Shown here: in pieces, positions 15,999 through 24,321 of the stretch
How the letters are laid out: every line of letters begins with the position of its first letter
How positions within the stretch are numbered: the stretch's first letter is position 1
Origin: JBOFBH01 sp051657715
GTDB taxonomy: Bacteria > Actinomycetota > Actinomycetes > Actinomycetales > Angustibacteraceae
Length of the DNA stretch: 64,000 nucleotides
Direction: 5' to 3'
NCBI GenBank assembly: GCA_051657715.1
Contig: JBOFLF010000105.1
Span: forward strand, 8,232-72,231
The notes under the pieces: generated by a model
The model's database searches: none
What the model was told of the DNA's origin: nothing
The model's input: only the letters and a program-made list of their open reading frames with translations
Translations under genes and position numbers: made by a program

Positions 15999-16946
15999 AT
16001 GCCCGTCTCGCCGGTCTCGACTTCGCCGGCTACGCGTCCGGCAACCTCTGGCACGTTGATCACCGTGGCGCCGACCGGTGCTGAGACAGCCAAGGCGGAC
16101 GTTCCGCAGCTGCCGACCACGCTCGACGAGCTCGTGGCCGAGGCCAGGGCGTGCGAGGCGGCCGGCGCCGCCCTGATCCACGTCCACGTCCGGGATGCTG
16201 ATCACCTGCCAACCTTGGATCCGGCACTCTTGCGGGACGTCGTCCAGGCGCTGCGTGAGCAGACCGACCTCGTCGTCCAGCTGTCCACCGGCGGCAGCGT
16301 GCGCGACTCGTTTGAGGACCGGCTGCGGGTGTTGGACGTCGAGCCCGACTCCTGTTCGCTGACCTGCGGCACGACGAACTTCGGTGACGACGTCTTCATG
16401 AACCCGTACCCGTTCATCTCCCGGCTCTATCGCCAGGCGCAGGACCGGGAGGTGGTGCCGGAGTTCGAGCTGTTCGATCTCGGGCACGTCGCTGCGTTGG
16501 GTCGGCTCATCGACGATCATGGTCTGCCTTTTGGCGGTCGGGTGCACGTGGACTTCGTCACCGGTGTGCCAGGGGGGATGCCCGGCACCGTGCCGGCGTT
16601 GGTGGCTGGGGTCCAGGCGCTGCCCCCGCAGGTCACGTCGTGGTCGGCGACCGGTATCGGTCGATCGCATCTGCCCGTGGCCATCGCTGCGCTCGCGATG
16701 GGCGGGCATCTGCGGGTCGGTATGGAGGACAACCTCTGGTTCGCCCGGGGCCGTCCGGTCCAGGGCAATGCCGAGCTGGTGGAACGGGTCGCGCACCTGG
16801 CAGACGTGGTCCAGCGTCCGCCCCTGAGCCCCGCCGAAGCGCGTACGCTGCTGGCAGTACGAGAGCGGCGCCCAGCCCCTCCGTCCACCGTTGTCGCTCC
16901 ACCTGTCCACGACACCACCGCAGTCGGAGGTCGAGAGCCGGAATGA
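15999..16946 (+). CDS. BKACE family beta-keto acid cleavage enzyme (DUF849)
   Basis: A 315-aa TIM-barrel, zinc-dependent enzyme. Family members condense a beta-keto acid with acetyl-CoA and cleave it; 3-keto-5-aminohexanoate cleavage enzyme is the archetype. Visible: start LITVAPTGAETAKADVPQLP, metal-binding HVHVRD, and GMEDN near the C-terminus. The substrate cannot be read from the sequence. Its stop overlaps the start of the RsiG-like gene (ATGA), so the two are translationally coupled. Confidence 0.88.
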   Translation: MPVSPVSTSPATRPATSGTLITVAPTGAETAKADVPQLPTTLDELVAEARACEAAGAALIHVHVRDADHLPTLDPALLRDVVQALREQTDLVVQLSTGGSVRDSFEDRLRVLDVEPDSCSLTCGTTNFGDDVFMNPYPFISRLYRQAQDREVVPEFELFDLGHVAALGRLIDDHGLPFGGRVHVDFVTGVPGGMPGTVPALVAGVQALPPQVTSWSATGIGRSHLPVAIAALAMGGHLRVGMEDNLWFARGRPVQGNAELVERVAHLADVVQRPPLSPAEARTLLAVRERRPAPPSTVVAPPVHDTTAVGGREPE

Positions 16947-17533
16947 CCACGCAGCCGCACGAGGGAGGTCGCCGTCCGATCGACCGCGTCCTCGCGCCGG
17001 GCTTCACCGACGATCTGGCGTCCCTCAGCTTGGTCGAGGTTCGCGACCGTCGGCACCAGGCTGAGCAGGAGGAGGTCGACCTCAGTTACGCCAGACGCCT
17101 CCTTCAGGGGCGGCTGGATCTGCTGCGAGCCGAGCAAGCCGGCCGGTCCGGATCGCCTCGGCTCCGTGCCGAGGTGCCCCGGTCGGACGAAGCGCTCGCC
17201 CGCGACCTCGCTGTGGTGTTGGCGGATGACCAACCGCGTCAGGACCATGGCCTCGGCCGGCACCTGGTGACCGATCCGAGTCGGGTCGGGGAGCACCGGC
17301 GAGCTGCCGAGCAGGCGGTGCACGACCTGCAGGCCAGTGACCCTTCTCAGCTGGACGCCGACGAATTGACCACGGCGATCGCGCGATTGGCGGATCTCGA
17401 GCACGCGGTGAGCGGGAACCGGCATCGGGTCCAGATGGTCATGGATCAGTTCACCGCCGAGATCACCCGGCGCTACCGGGACGGCGAGGCTCGGGTAGAT
17501 GACGTGCTGGCCGCAGAGGTGAAGCACCGCTGA
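16943..17533 (+). CDS. rsiG: RsiG-like c-di-GMP-binding anti-sigma factor
   Basis: A 196-aa, mostly helical, charged protein. Two exact copies of the RsiG c-di-GMP signature E(x3)S(x2)R(x3)Q(x3)D are present: E44-S48-R51-Q55-D59 (EVDLSYARRLLQGRLD) and E153-S157-R160-Q164-D168 (EHAVSGNRHRVQMVMD). In Streptomyces RsiG binds WhiG when loaded with a c-di-GMP dimer and blocks sporulation gene expression. No WhiG-type sigma gene is in this window. The start is the ATG overlapping the BKACE stop. The double exact motif makes the identification strong. Confidence 0.88.
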   Translation: MTTQPHEGGRRPIDRVLAPGFTDDLASLSLVEVRDRRHQAEQEEVDLSYARRLLQGRLDLLRAEQAGRSGSPRLRAEVPRSDEALARDLAVVLADDQPRQDHGLGRHLVTDPSRVGEHRRAAEQAVHDLQASDPSQLDADELTTAIARLADLEHAVSGNRHRVQMVMDQFTAEITRRYRDGEARVDDVLAAEVKHR

Positions 17534-17584
17534 GGCGTGCACGCCAATTTGCAGACTGCTTGCTGTAGCAAGCACAATGGGGGG

Positions 17585-18124
17585 GTGACATCGCTTCGTG
17601 ACGATCTTGGGGCCTATCTCAAGGAGCAGCGGCGGACGGCCGAGCTGTCGCTCCGCCAGCTTGCCGAGGCCGCCGGGATCAGCAATCCCTACCTCAGCCA
17701 GATCGAGCGCGGGCTGCGCAAGCCGAGTGCGGAGATCCTGCAGTCGCTGGCCAAGGGCCTGCGGATCTCCGCCGAGTCGTTGTACGTCCGAGCCGGCATC
17801 CTCGAGGACCGACCGGAGCACCAGCGTGCACTCACCGGGGCGATTCTCGCCGACCCGGGTCTGACCGAGCGGCAGAAGAACGTGTTGCTCGACATTTACC
17901 GCGCATTCGTCGCGGAGAACGATCGCGTTACGGGCAGCGACCGCAACGTGCAGACGACCAGCCGGTCGCACGATCGTGCCGACGTCGCGACCACCCGATC
18001 CGCACCAGAAGGAGAACCCCATGACCCTCCTCGACCTTCGCCGGGCGACGATCGACCGGACTCCGGTGTACGCCGTGGTCGGCGCCGCCGATCTAGTAGT
18101 GCAGAAGGCCCGCCAAGCCAGTGA
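17585..18124 (+). CDS. XRE-family HTH transcriptional regulator
   Basis: Starts at GTG 17585. The N-terminal helix-turn-helix (about residues 8-65) is clear: LRQLAEAAGISNPYLSQIERG. Next come an amphipathic helix and LTERQKNVLLDIYRAFVAEN. Homologues (M. tuberculosis Rv0474 group) lie just upstream of hbhA, as here. The last ~60 residues are Arg/Ser/Pro-rich and do not look conserved. The frame runs 104 nt into the next gene, so the original stop may have been lost. Confidence 0.83.
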   Translation: MTSLRDDLGAYLKEQRRTAELSLRQLAEAAGISNPYLSQIERGLRKPSAEILQSLAKGLRISAESLYVRAGILEDRPEHQRALTGAILADPGLTERQKNVLLDIYRAFVAENDRVTGSDRNVQTTSRSHDRADVATTRSAPEGEPHDPPRPSPGDDRPDSGVRRGRRRRSSSAEGPPSQ

Positions 18125-18689
18125 AGCTGCCGCCGAGGTCGCCGTCGAGCAGGTCGAACGTGCCCGCGCGGACCTCGACCTACGGGCGTTGCAGCAGCGC
18201 GCCCAGCACGTTCCGGCCCGGGCGGTGCAACGAGGCCTGGAGCTGGCTGGTCGGGCTGATGAGACCTACAGCGAGCTGGCGACCCGCGGCGCCGAGTTGG
18301 TCGAGCGGGTGCGCCGGCAGCCGGCCACCCGTGACCTGGTGCGCCAGGGTCGGGCGACGGTGTCTCGTAGCCGAGCGGTCATGACACATCTGCGCCGGAC
18401 CGCGGGCGATACCCGGTCTGCTGTGTCCACCACCGTCCGGACCGTCCGGCACGAGGGCCAGCAGGTCGCCGGCCAGGCTTTGAAGACTCCTGGGGTGACG
18501 ACCGGGCGGGCCACTCGCGTCCGGTCCGCGGGCCAGCCAGCCGCACGTCGTGCGGCGACCGCCCGCAGCAGTGCGGCCCCGCATGCGGCCGGGACGACCC
18601 GCCGGGCCACGAAGACCTCGGCTAGCCCCCGCAAGGCCACCGCCGCGACGACTCGGGCCAGGCGGTCCGCTGCCTCCGTCAGAGACTGA
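18021..18689 (+). CDS. HbhA-like heparin-binding hemagglutinin homologue
   Basis: A 222-aa protein with an N-terminal hydrophobic stretch (TPVYAVVGAADLVV), a long helical coiled-coil middle, and an Arg/Ala/Thr-rich basic tail (about 150-222). HbhA has the same plan, with a Lys-rich tail instead, and its gene lies between an XRE regulator and a DUF2516 gene exactly as here. ATG 18021 has AGGAGA at 18010-18015. An adhesin role is not implied; membrane or cell-surface binding by the helical part is the safer inference. Confidence 0.7.
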   Translation: MTLLDLRRATIDRTPVYAVVGAADLVVQKARQASEAAAEVAVEQVERARADLDLRALQQRAQHVPARAVQRGLELAGRADETYSELATRGAELVERVRRQPATRDLVRQGRATVSRSRAVMTHLRRTAGDTRSAVSTTVRTVRHEGQQVAGQALKTPGVTTGRATRVRSAGQPAARRAATARSSAAPHAAGTTRRATKTSASPRKATAATTRARRSAASVRD

Positions 18690-18703
18690 CCAACCCCGTG
18701 CCC

Positions 18704-18709
18704 TAGCCT
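18704..18709 (+). promoter_or_regulatory. -10-like box of the DUF2516 gene (leaderless)
   Basis: TAGCCT ends 6 nt before ATG 18716. Confidence 0.45.
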
Positions 18710-18715
18710 GGTCGC

Positions 18716-19039
18716 ATGGTGTTCAACGGGCTCGCGTCAGCGCAGAGCATCGTGCTGCTGGTGCTCGGTGTCGCGGCGTTCATCGTCCAGGTGTTCGCAG
18801 TGGTGGACGGGGCGCGCCGGCCGGCCGCTGCGTACCTCGCCGCTGGCAAGCTGACCAAGCAGCGGTGGATGATCATCCTGGGAGTGGCGGTCGCGATCGG
18901 GTTCGTTTTCTTCCTGGCGAACCCGTTGAGCTTCCTCAACATCATCGCGTTCGTGGCCGCCGCGGTGTACTTGGCGGATGTCCGACCCGCGTTGCAGCGG
19001 ATGTCTGGTGGCTCGTCCGGGTCGTACGGGCCATGGTGA
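18716..19039 (+). CDS. DUF2516 family membrane protein
   Basis: A 107-aa protein with two or three membrane segments (SIVLLVLGVAAFIVQVFAVV; IILGVAVAIGFVFFLA; LNIIAFVAAAVYLADV) and a short polar tail. It matches the Rv0476-type protein found after hbhA. Function is unknown. A TAGCCT box 6 nt before the ATG suggests it has its own leaderless promoter. Confidence 0.8.
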   Translation: MVFNGLASAQSIVLLVLGVAAFIVQVFAVVDGARRPAAAYLAAGKLTKQRWMIILGVAVAIGFVFFLANPLSFLNIIAFVAAAVYLADVRPALQRMSGGSSGSYGPW

Positions 19040-19087
19040 ACGGCGCGTCTGCGCACCGTTCACGGGCTATCTCGAGACGGGGCATGC

Positions 19088-19489
19088 ATGACTGAGCGTC
19101 GGGCGTCGAGCCAGGCACCGCTCGCCGACCCCCCGGCTGATCCGCGGGCCTCCGTTGAGGTGGTGCACCGGCCGTGGGGTGAGTTCCAGCAGCTCGTGCA
19201 CAACACCCCGGTCACCGTGAAGATCTTGACCGTCGCGCCGGGGCGGCGGCTGAGCCTGCAGCGGCACGCACGTCGTGGTGAGCTGTGGCAGGTGGTGGAC
19301 GGCCCGGTGGAGGTGACCGTCGAGGACCGCACGTGGATGGCGCAGCCCGATGAGCAGGTCTGGATCCCGGTCGGGGCGATCCACCGGTTGGGGAATCCAG
19401 GGACGCGTCCTGGTCGCGTCCTGGAGCTCGCGTTCGGCGACTTCGACGAGGATGACATCGAACGGCTGCAGGACGACTTCGCCCGCTGA
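19088..19489 (+). CDS. cupin, mannose-6-phosphate isomerase C-terminal type
   Basis: A 133-aa single-domain cupin matching the C-terminal domain of type II phosphomannose isomerase/GDP-mannose pyrophosphorylase: RPWGEF near residue 28, LQRHARRGELWQVV (metal-binding region), and the closing FGDFDEDDIERLQDDF. Free-standing members are common in actinobacteria. Whether it is an isomerase alone is not established. It starts 49 nt after DUF2516. Confidence 0.82.
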   Translation: MTERRASSQAPLADPPADPRASVEVVHRPWGEFQQLVHNTPVTVKILTVAPGRRLSLQRHARRGELWQVVDGPVEVTVEDRTWMAQPDEQVWIPVGAIHRLGNPGTRPGRVLELAFGDFDEDDIERLQDDFAR

Positions 19490-19631
19490 ACTCGGGCGAG
19501 GGTGTGATCCGGCGGTGGCGTGGCCGCGCGTTGCCCTCTGGCTAGCTCACCTGCGGGGGGGGCCTGCGGAGCAGGCGCGTGATCGGCCCCGCGAGAGTTG
19601 ACCAGCTGATCGGGCCACGGGTGGAGGAGAC

Positions 19632-20057
19632 GTGCGGGCGGTCGTCCAGCGAGTCCAGCGGGCGAGCGTGACGGTGTCCGGTGAGATGGTCGGCGCACTC
19701 GATCGACCAGGCCTGCTGGCGCTGATCGGGGTGACCCACGGGGACGGGTCTCAGCAGGCGGCCACGATCGCCCGGAAGCTGGCCGACCTGCGGATCCTGC
19801 GTGGCGAGCGCTCGGCCGCCGAGATGGACGCGCCGGTCCTGGTGGTTAGCCAGTTCACCCTCTACGCCGACACCGGCAAGGGCCGCCGGCCGTCCTGGAC
19901 GGCTGCCGCGCCCGGGCCGGTCGCCGAGCCGTTGGTGGACGCGGTCGTGGCCGAGCTGCGTGGTCGCGGGCTGAGCGTGGCCACCGGCCGGTTCGGTGCC
20001 GATATGCAGGTCGAGCTGGTGAACGACGGCCCGGTCACGCTGGTGCTGGAGGCCTGA
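19632..20057 (+). CDS. dtd: D-aminoacyl-tRNA deacylase
   Basis: A 141-aa enzyme that removes D-amino acids (and glycine from tRNA-Ala) from charged tRNA. Both active-site motifs are present: VVSQFTLYAD (SQFTLxx) and the C-terminal VNDGPVTLVLEA (NxGPV/T). Starts at GTG 19632 with GGAGGAG about 8 nt upstream. The 142 nt before it hold no gene. Confidence 0.93.
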   Translation: MRAVVQRVQRASVTVSGEMVGALDRPGLLALIGVTHGDGSQQAATIARKLADLRILRGERSAAEMDAPVLVVSQFTLYADTGKGRRPSWTAAAPGPVAEPLVDAVVAELRGRGLSVATGRFGADMQVELVNDGPVTLVLEA

Positions 20058-20081
20058 CGCGGCCTCGCGGTTGGTCCGTTC

Positions 20082-21470
20082 GTGGCGGTGGCGTCAAGCC
20101 TGGACGGTCGATGGCCGACCACACCGGTTGTGCCGCTGTCCCCACGCCCCCGAACTGGCTCGCCGCTGAGTGTGGCGCGCGCGCTCACGCGCAGGGTGCT
20201 CCTGACTACTGCGACATCCGCGGTGGTCGTGGCCGCGGTGGCGTCCGCGCCGACCGGAAGGGCCGCGTTCCCCGCGCAGAACGAGGTCGGCGCCACCCAG
20301 CCGGCATCCGCCAGCTATCAGCTGAGCACGGCAGACCGCCGGATCGCCCGGATGTTGTCCGCCCGGACGTCCACCGCTGCGGTGAGCGCCGGCTTCAGCG
20401 GCGCGGTGCTGGACGTGTCGTCGAACCGCCTGGTGTGGTCCAAGCGCGGCACAGTCGGGCGGATGCCGGCGTCCACTGCCAAGCTGGTCACCGCCACGAC
20501 GGCGCTCACCGTCTTTGGTCCGGAGCACCGCTTCACCACGCGGGTCCGGCAGGGGGCCACCCGGAGCCGGGTGATGCTGGTCGGCGGTGGCGATCCCAGC
20601 CTGTCCACCGCCGACCTGCGTCAACTGGCTCGGTCCACCGCCTCCTCGCTGCGCCGGTCCGGGCTGCGCCGGGTCACGGTGTGGGCGGACGACAGCCTCT
20701 TCCCGACGCCGACTCCGGCCCCGGGATGGCGCTCGTCGTACGTACCGAGTGAGGTGCGCTGGGTCAGAGCCCTGGTGGTGGACGAGCGGCACGCGGCCAA
20801 CACCTCCACGGACGCCGCGCACGCGTTCGCCCGGCAGCTGGAAGCCGCCGGGATCGACGTCGTGGGCCGCAAGGTCGGGGTCACGCCGCGCGGCGGGCGG
20901 CTGCTGGCCTCGGTGCAGGGGGATCGGCTGTCCGCCATCGTCGCCCGGATGCTGCTGCGCAGCGACAACGACCACGCGGAGGCGTTGCACCGGTTGGTCG
21001 CGGTGGCCCGTGGCTGGCCGACGTCGTGGATCGGCGCCGGCCGGGCGCAACGCTCGGTGCTGCGCCGCGACGGCATCGACCTGCCCGTCTCCGCGCTGGC
21101 CGACGGCAGCGGGTTGTCCCGAGCGAGCCGGGTCAGCGCCGTCCAGCTGGCCGCGGTCGTGGACAACGTCCTGGAGCCCGGCCAGCCAGAGCTCGCCCCG
21201 ATGCGCTCCGGAGCGCTACCGCTGGCTGGCCGCACCGGCACGCTGCAGGCCGGGTACGGGCGGTTCGCCAGCGGTCCGGCCCGGTGCGCGGCCGGGCGGG
21301 TCACCGCCAAGACCGGCACGTTACGGGACGTCATCGCCCTCGCTGGGTGGACCAGGGCGCGCGACGGCCGGGTCAAGGCGTTCGCTTTCGTGGTCAACGG
21401 GCCAGCGGCCAGCCTGGCCCGCAAGCAGCGCCTCGACCTGCTCGCGGCCACCGTCACAGGATGCGCCTAG
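20082..21470 (+). CDS. dacB: PBP4-type D-alanyl-D-alanine carboxypeptidase/endopeptidase
   Basis: A secreted or anchored peptidoglycan enzyme of the peptidase S13 (PBP4/DacB) family, 462 aa. The three active-site motifs are present: SxxK in MPASTAKL, SxN in RSDNDHAEAL, and KTG in TAKTGTL. The N-terminus has a signal or anchor segment (VLLTTATSAVVVAAVASAP) preceded by basic residues. GTG 20082 is used; a start about 30 codons later would suit a signal peptide better. It lies 24 nt after dtd. Confidence 0.9.
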   Translation: MAVASSLDGRWPTTPVVPLSPRPRTGSPLSVARALTRRVLLTTATSAVVVAAVASAPTGRAAFPAQNEVGATQPASASYQLSTADRRIARMLSARTSTAAVSAGFSGAVLDVSSNRLVWSKRGTVGRMPASTAKLVTATTALTVFGPEHRFTTRVRQGATRSRVMLVGGGDPSLSTADLRQLARSTASSLRRSGLRRVTVWADDSLFPTPTPAPGWRSSYVPSEVRWVRALVVDERHAANTSTDAAHAFARQLEAAGIDVVGRKVGVTPRGGRLLASVQGDRLSAIVARMLLRSDNDHAEALHRLVAVARGWPTSWIGAGRAQRSVLRRDGIDLPVSALADGSGLSRASRVSAVQLAAVVDNVLEPGQPELAPMRSGALPLAGRTGTLQAGYGRFASGPARCAAGRVTAKTGTLRDVIALAGWTRARDGRVKAFAFVVNGPAASLARKQRLDLLAATVTGCA

Positions 21471-21528
21471 CCGTTTGCCGGAGTGTCGCATTCCACCAGA
21501 ATGCCCTTGCCCTCGATCGAGTGGACCA

Positions 21529-22830
21529 CTAGCGCCGCGTGCAGCCGGTGCTCGGGAGCGCGGACGGCTCTGGGGGTACCCGGCCGTCGTACAGCGCGAG
21601 CAGGAAGGACTGCGGGCACGTGCGCACGCCGCCCAGGCCGCCTGCCCAGATGTCGAAGTGCAGGTGGACACCTTGGGCATTGCCGGTGTCACCGGCGTAG
21701 CCCAGCACGGTTCCCGCGGTCACCCGGGAGCCCATGCTCACCGAGACCGAGCTCAGGTGGCACGCCACGAAGTCGTCACCCTGGGCAGACCTGACGATGA
21801 CCCCGGTGCCGCAGGTCCAGCCGTAGACGGACGCGGACCGGACCGTCCCGGATGCCGCGGCCAGCACCGGGGTGCTGGTGGTGGCCGGCAGGTCGATGCC
21901 CGGGTCGCTGTCGTGGTGCGGCACGGTTAGATCTCCGCGCTGCAAGCCTGATCTGGGTAGCGGCAGGCTGTAGGTCGCGGCCGTGCAGGCGTTCGGGTTG
22001 ACCGTCGGGGCGCGGTAGCCCGTCCAGCCGGAGCCCAGCCGGGTCGGGCCGCTCCAAGTCGCGTCGCCGGTAGCCGGCGCCTTGTGGTCGTAGAGGTTGA
22101 GCTCGCCGGCGGTGGTGATCGCGTACAGCAGACCGTCCCCGGCGCCCATCAGGTGGGCCGTCCCGCTCCACCCGCTGCCGACCTCGCGACGGGGCGCCCA
22201 GCCTCCGCTCATGCTGTCGTAGTCGGTGCGCTGGTACCAGTAGAGCTTTCCGGTCGACTTCTCCACGGCGTACAGCACGCCGGTGCTGCCGTGCACGCCG
22301 CCGCTGGCGACCGGCCCCATGGTGTTCCAGCCGGTCGGGCCGATGATCCGACTGCCAGAGCTGGCCTGGATGGTGCCGTTGACGACGCGGTACAGGCGCA
22401 TCGTCCCGTCGGTGAAGATGGCGTAGAGGACCCCTCGGCCCATCGGGATCAGCTGGGTGGCGTCGCTCCAGCCGCTGCCGAGCTCCGTGCCGCTGCCGTA
22501 GACGCTGCCGTTGAAGGCGTACTGGCGCAGCTTGCCGTCCTGGAACACCGCGTACACGTAGCCGGTCGCGGCGTCCGAGGCCAGCAGGCGGGCGTCCCGC
22601 CAACCGGTGCCGACCACCGTGCGGGCCGAGACCCCTCCCGGGTCGGCGGGGTTGGCGTCTGCCCAGCGGGACAGCTCGTGAGTGCTGGAGTTGATCGCGA
22701 GCAACGCCGCGGCCGAGCATGTGGTCGAGGACGTGGTCGCGGACGCGGACGGTGCGGCTACCGCGGCCGCGACGCTCAGTGCGAGGGCGCTGCCGGTGAG
22801 CATGATCCGGCGAATCATCGGCTGTCTCAT
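21529..22830 (-). CDS. secreted tachylectin-domain protein with C-terminal M23 peptidase
   Basis: A 433-aa product: signal peptide (MLTGSALALSVAAAVAAPSASA), a tachylectin-type beta-propeller of about 260 residues (repeats like GSGWSDATQLIPMGRGVLYAI), then an M23/LytM-like endopeptidase domain with IDLPATTSTPV and the zinc motif HLHFD. The usual first zinc ligand pattern HxGxD reads HHDSDPGID, so His lies further upstream than normal, as in some actinobacterial members. ATG 22830 was chosen for AGAAGGGG upstream. It is the downstream partner of a paralogue with the same propeller. Likely a lectin-targeted cell-wall hydrolase. Confidence 0.83.
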   Translation of the reverse strand: MRQPMIRRIMLTGSALALSVAAAVAAPSASATTSSTTCSAAALLAINSSTHELSRWADANPADPGGVSARTVVGTGWRDARLLASDAATGYVYAVFQDGKLRQYAFNGSVYGSGTELGSGWSDATQLIPMGRGVLYAIFTDGTMRLYRVVNGTIQASSGSRIIGPTGWNTMGPVASGGVHGSTGVLYAVEKSTGKLYWYQRTDYDSMSGGWAPRREVGSGWSGTAHLMGAGDGLLYAITTAGELNLYDHKAPATGDATWSGPTRLGSGWTGYRAPTVNPNACTAATYSLPLPRSGLQRGDLTVPHHDSDPGIDLPATTSTPVLAAASGTVRSASVYGWTCGTGVIVRSAQGDDFVACHLSSVSVSMGSRVTAGTVLGYAGDTGNAQGVHLHFDIWAGGLGGVRTCPQSFLLALYDGRVPPEPSALPSTGCTRR

Positions 22831-22850
22831 CGTCGTCCCCTTCTGGGTGG

Positions 22851-24164
22851 TCATGGGAGGTCGTTGGCGGGGTTGGTGGCCGAGATGTGCACGTGGTCCC
22901 AGTGGCCGAGGCGCACCTCGTCCGGGGTCGTCGGAGCCCGGCAGCCGTACTTCAGGCACCGGCCAAGGCTGCTGGGGCTGTCCTTGTCGATGTTCCAGAC
23001 CCGGTCCTGCCAGATCGTGTACTGGACCTTGAGGGTGCCCGCGTGCCGGGTGAGCCACAGCTTCAGCTCGGTCATCACCTGCTGCTGCTCAGCGGTCGGC
23101 ATCGTGCCGATGGCCCCGAGTGCGCAGTCCGCGGCGTTCCCGTTGCCGTGGTCCTGACCGCCCGCGTAAGTGAAGCACCTGCTGCCGCTGAACTCAGGGA
23201 ACGCCCGCTTCACCTGGTCGACGATGAACCGCATCCGCGGTGTCATGGTGCCCGGTGCGGACGTGGAGGATCCGTACGGGTTGGCCGCCGGCGCCAGCCG
23301 CCCGGCACTGCACGCGTCCGGGTTCACCGTGAGCGCGCGGAAGGCTCCCCACCCCGGGCCGACCTTCGACCCGGAGCCCGCTGCCCAGGACGCGGCGCCG
23401 CTCTGTGGCGCCGCGTGGTCGTAGAACCACAGCTGCCCCTGGGCGTCGACCCCGTAGAGGATCCCGTCGCCACCACCGAGCAGCTGCGTCATGCCACTCC
23501 ACCCGGTGCCGACCTCGCGCCGCTGCTCCCAGGACGTGCTGGGCTCCGGAAAGGTGGTGTGCTTGTACCAGAAGAGCGCGCCGGTCGCCTTGTCCACCGC
23601 GTACAGGACGCCGCCACCGCCGTTCGCCACTGGCCCCATGCTGTTCCAGCCCTGGCCGATCTCCTGACCAGAGCCGGCAGCGATCGCCCCGTTCACGATC
23701 TCGTAGGAACGCATCAAGCCGTCGTTGAACGTGGCGTAGAGCATGCTGGTCCCCATCGTGATGAGACGGGTGGCGGCGCCCCAGCCCCGGCCGATCTCCG
23801 TACCGTTCCCGTAAGTGCTGCCGTTGAACGTGTACCGGCGCAGCGTCCCGTCGTCCAGGACGGCGTACAGCGCCCCGGTGGCGCCGTCCGATGCGAGCAG
23901 TCGGGCGTTCCGCCAACCCGATCCCGCCGCCGCCGCCGAACCGATCCCGCCAGCGGTCTTTGGTTGGGGGTCGGTCCAGCGCATCAGCTCCGCGGTCGTC
24001 GTCTGTACGCCGACGATGGCAGCGGTGCCGCACACCGACGACGCCGTCGTGGCGGACGCGGGCGCGGAGGAGACCACAGCCGCTCCGCCGCTGAGCGCGC
24101 TGGCGACGACCGCGACCACCGCCGTCCACCGGGACGCGCGGGAGCGGAGTACGACATGGCTCAT
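22851..24164 (-). CDS. secreted tachylectin-domain protein with HxH-type C-terminal peptidase-like domain
   Basis: A 437-aa paralogue of the next gene over its first ~300 residues: signal peptide ending ASA, then a tachylectin propeller (GRGWGAATRLITMGTSMLYA, GTGWSGMTQLLGGGDGILY). The C-terminal ~140 residues differ: HGNGNAADCALG and GHWDHVHIS match the ARB_07466-like/D-Ala-D-Ala peptidase-like domain found in actinobacterial exoproteins. Cysteine pairs suggest disulfides. Start ATG 24164 has GAGGAA 8-9 nt before it. It lies 20 nt before the M23 paralogue, so the two are co-transcribed. Confidence 0.8.
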   Translation of the reverse strand: MSHVVLRSRASRWTAVVAVVASALSGGAAVVSSAPASATTASSVCGTAAIVGVQTTTAELMRWTDPQPKTAGGIGSAAAAGSGWRNARLLASDGATGALYAVLDDGTLRRYTFNGSTYGNGTEIGRGWGAATRLITMGTSMLYATFNDGLMRSYEIVNGAIAAGSGQEIGQGWNSMGPVANGGGGVLYAVDKATGALFWYKHTTFPEPSTSWEQRREVGTGWSGMTQLLGGGDGILYGVDAQGQLWFYDHAAPQSGAASWAAGSGSKVGPGWGAFRALTVNPDACSAGRLAPAANPYGSSTSAPGTMTPRMRFIVDQVKRAFPEFSGSRCFTYAGGQDHGNGNAADCALGAIGTMPTAEQQQVMTELKLWLTRHAGTLKVQYTIWQDRVWNIDKDSPSSLGRCLKYGCRAPTTPDEVRLGHWDHVHISATNPANDLP

Positions 24165-24321
24165 GACTGGTTCCTCGTTTCGACGAATGGATGAGATGCG
24201 GTGTGACGCCGACATCTCGGGCCGGCCATGGAGTTTGGCTGACCACCGTCTGCCCGGAATGATCAAGGCCAAGTTACTGAGCGCTACTGGACGGTGACAG
24301 AAAGATGGCGAGTGCCCGTCA

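Noticed and set aside
24165..24321. c-di-AMP (ydaO) riboswitch before the tachylectin cell-wall genes
   Set aside because: Considered because actinobacterial wall hydrolases often have one; the region is too short and lacks recognisable conserved ydaO blocks.
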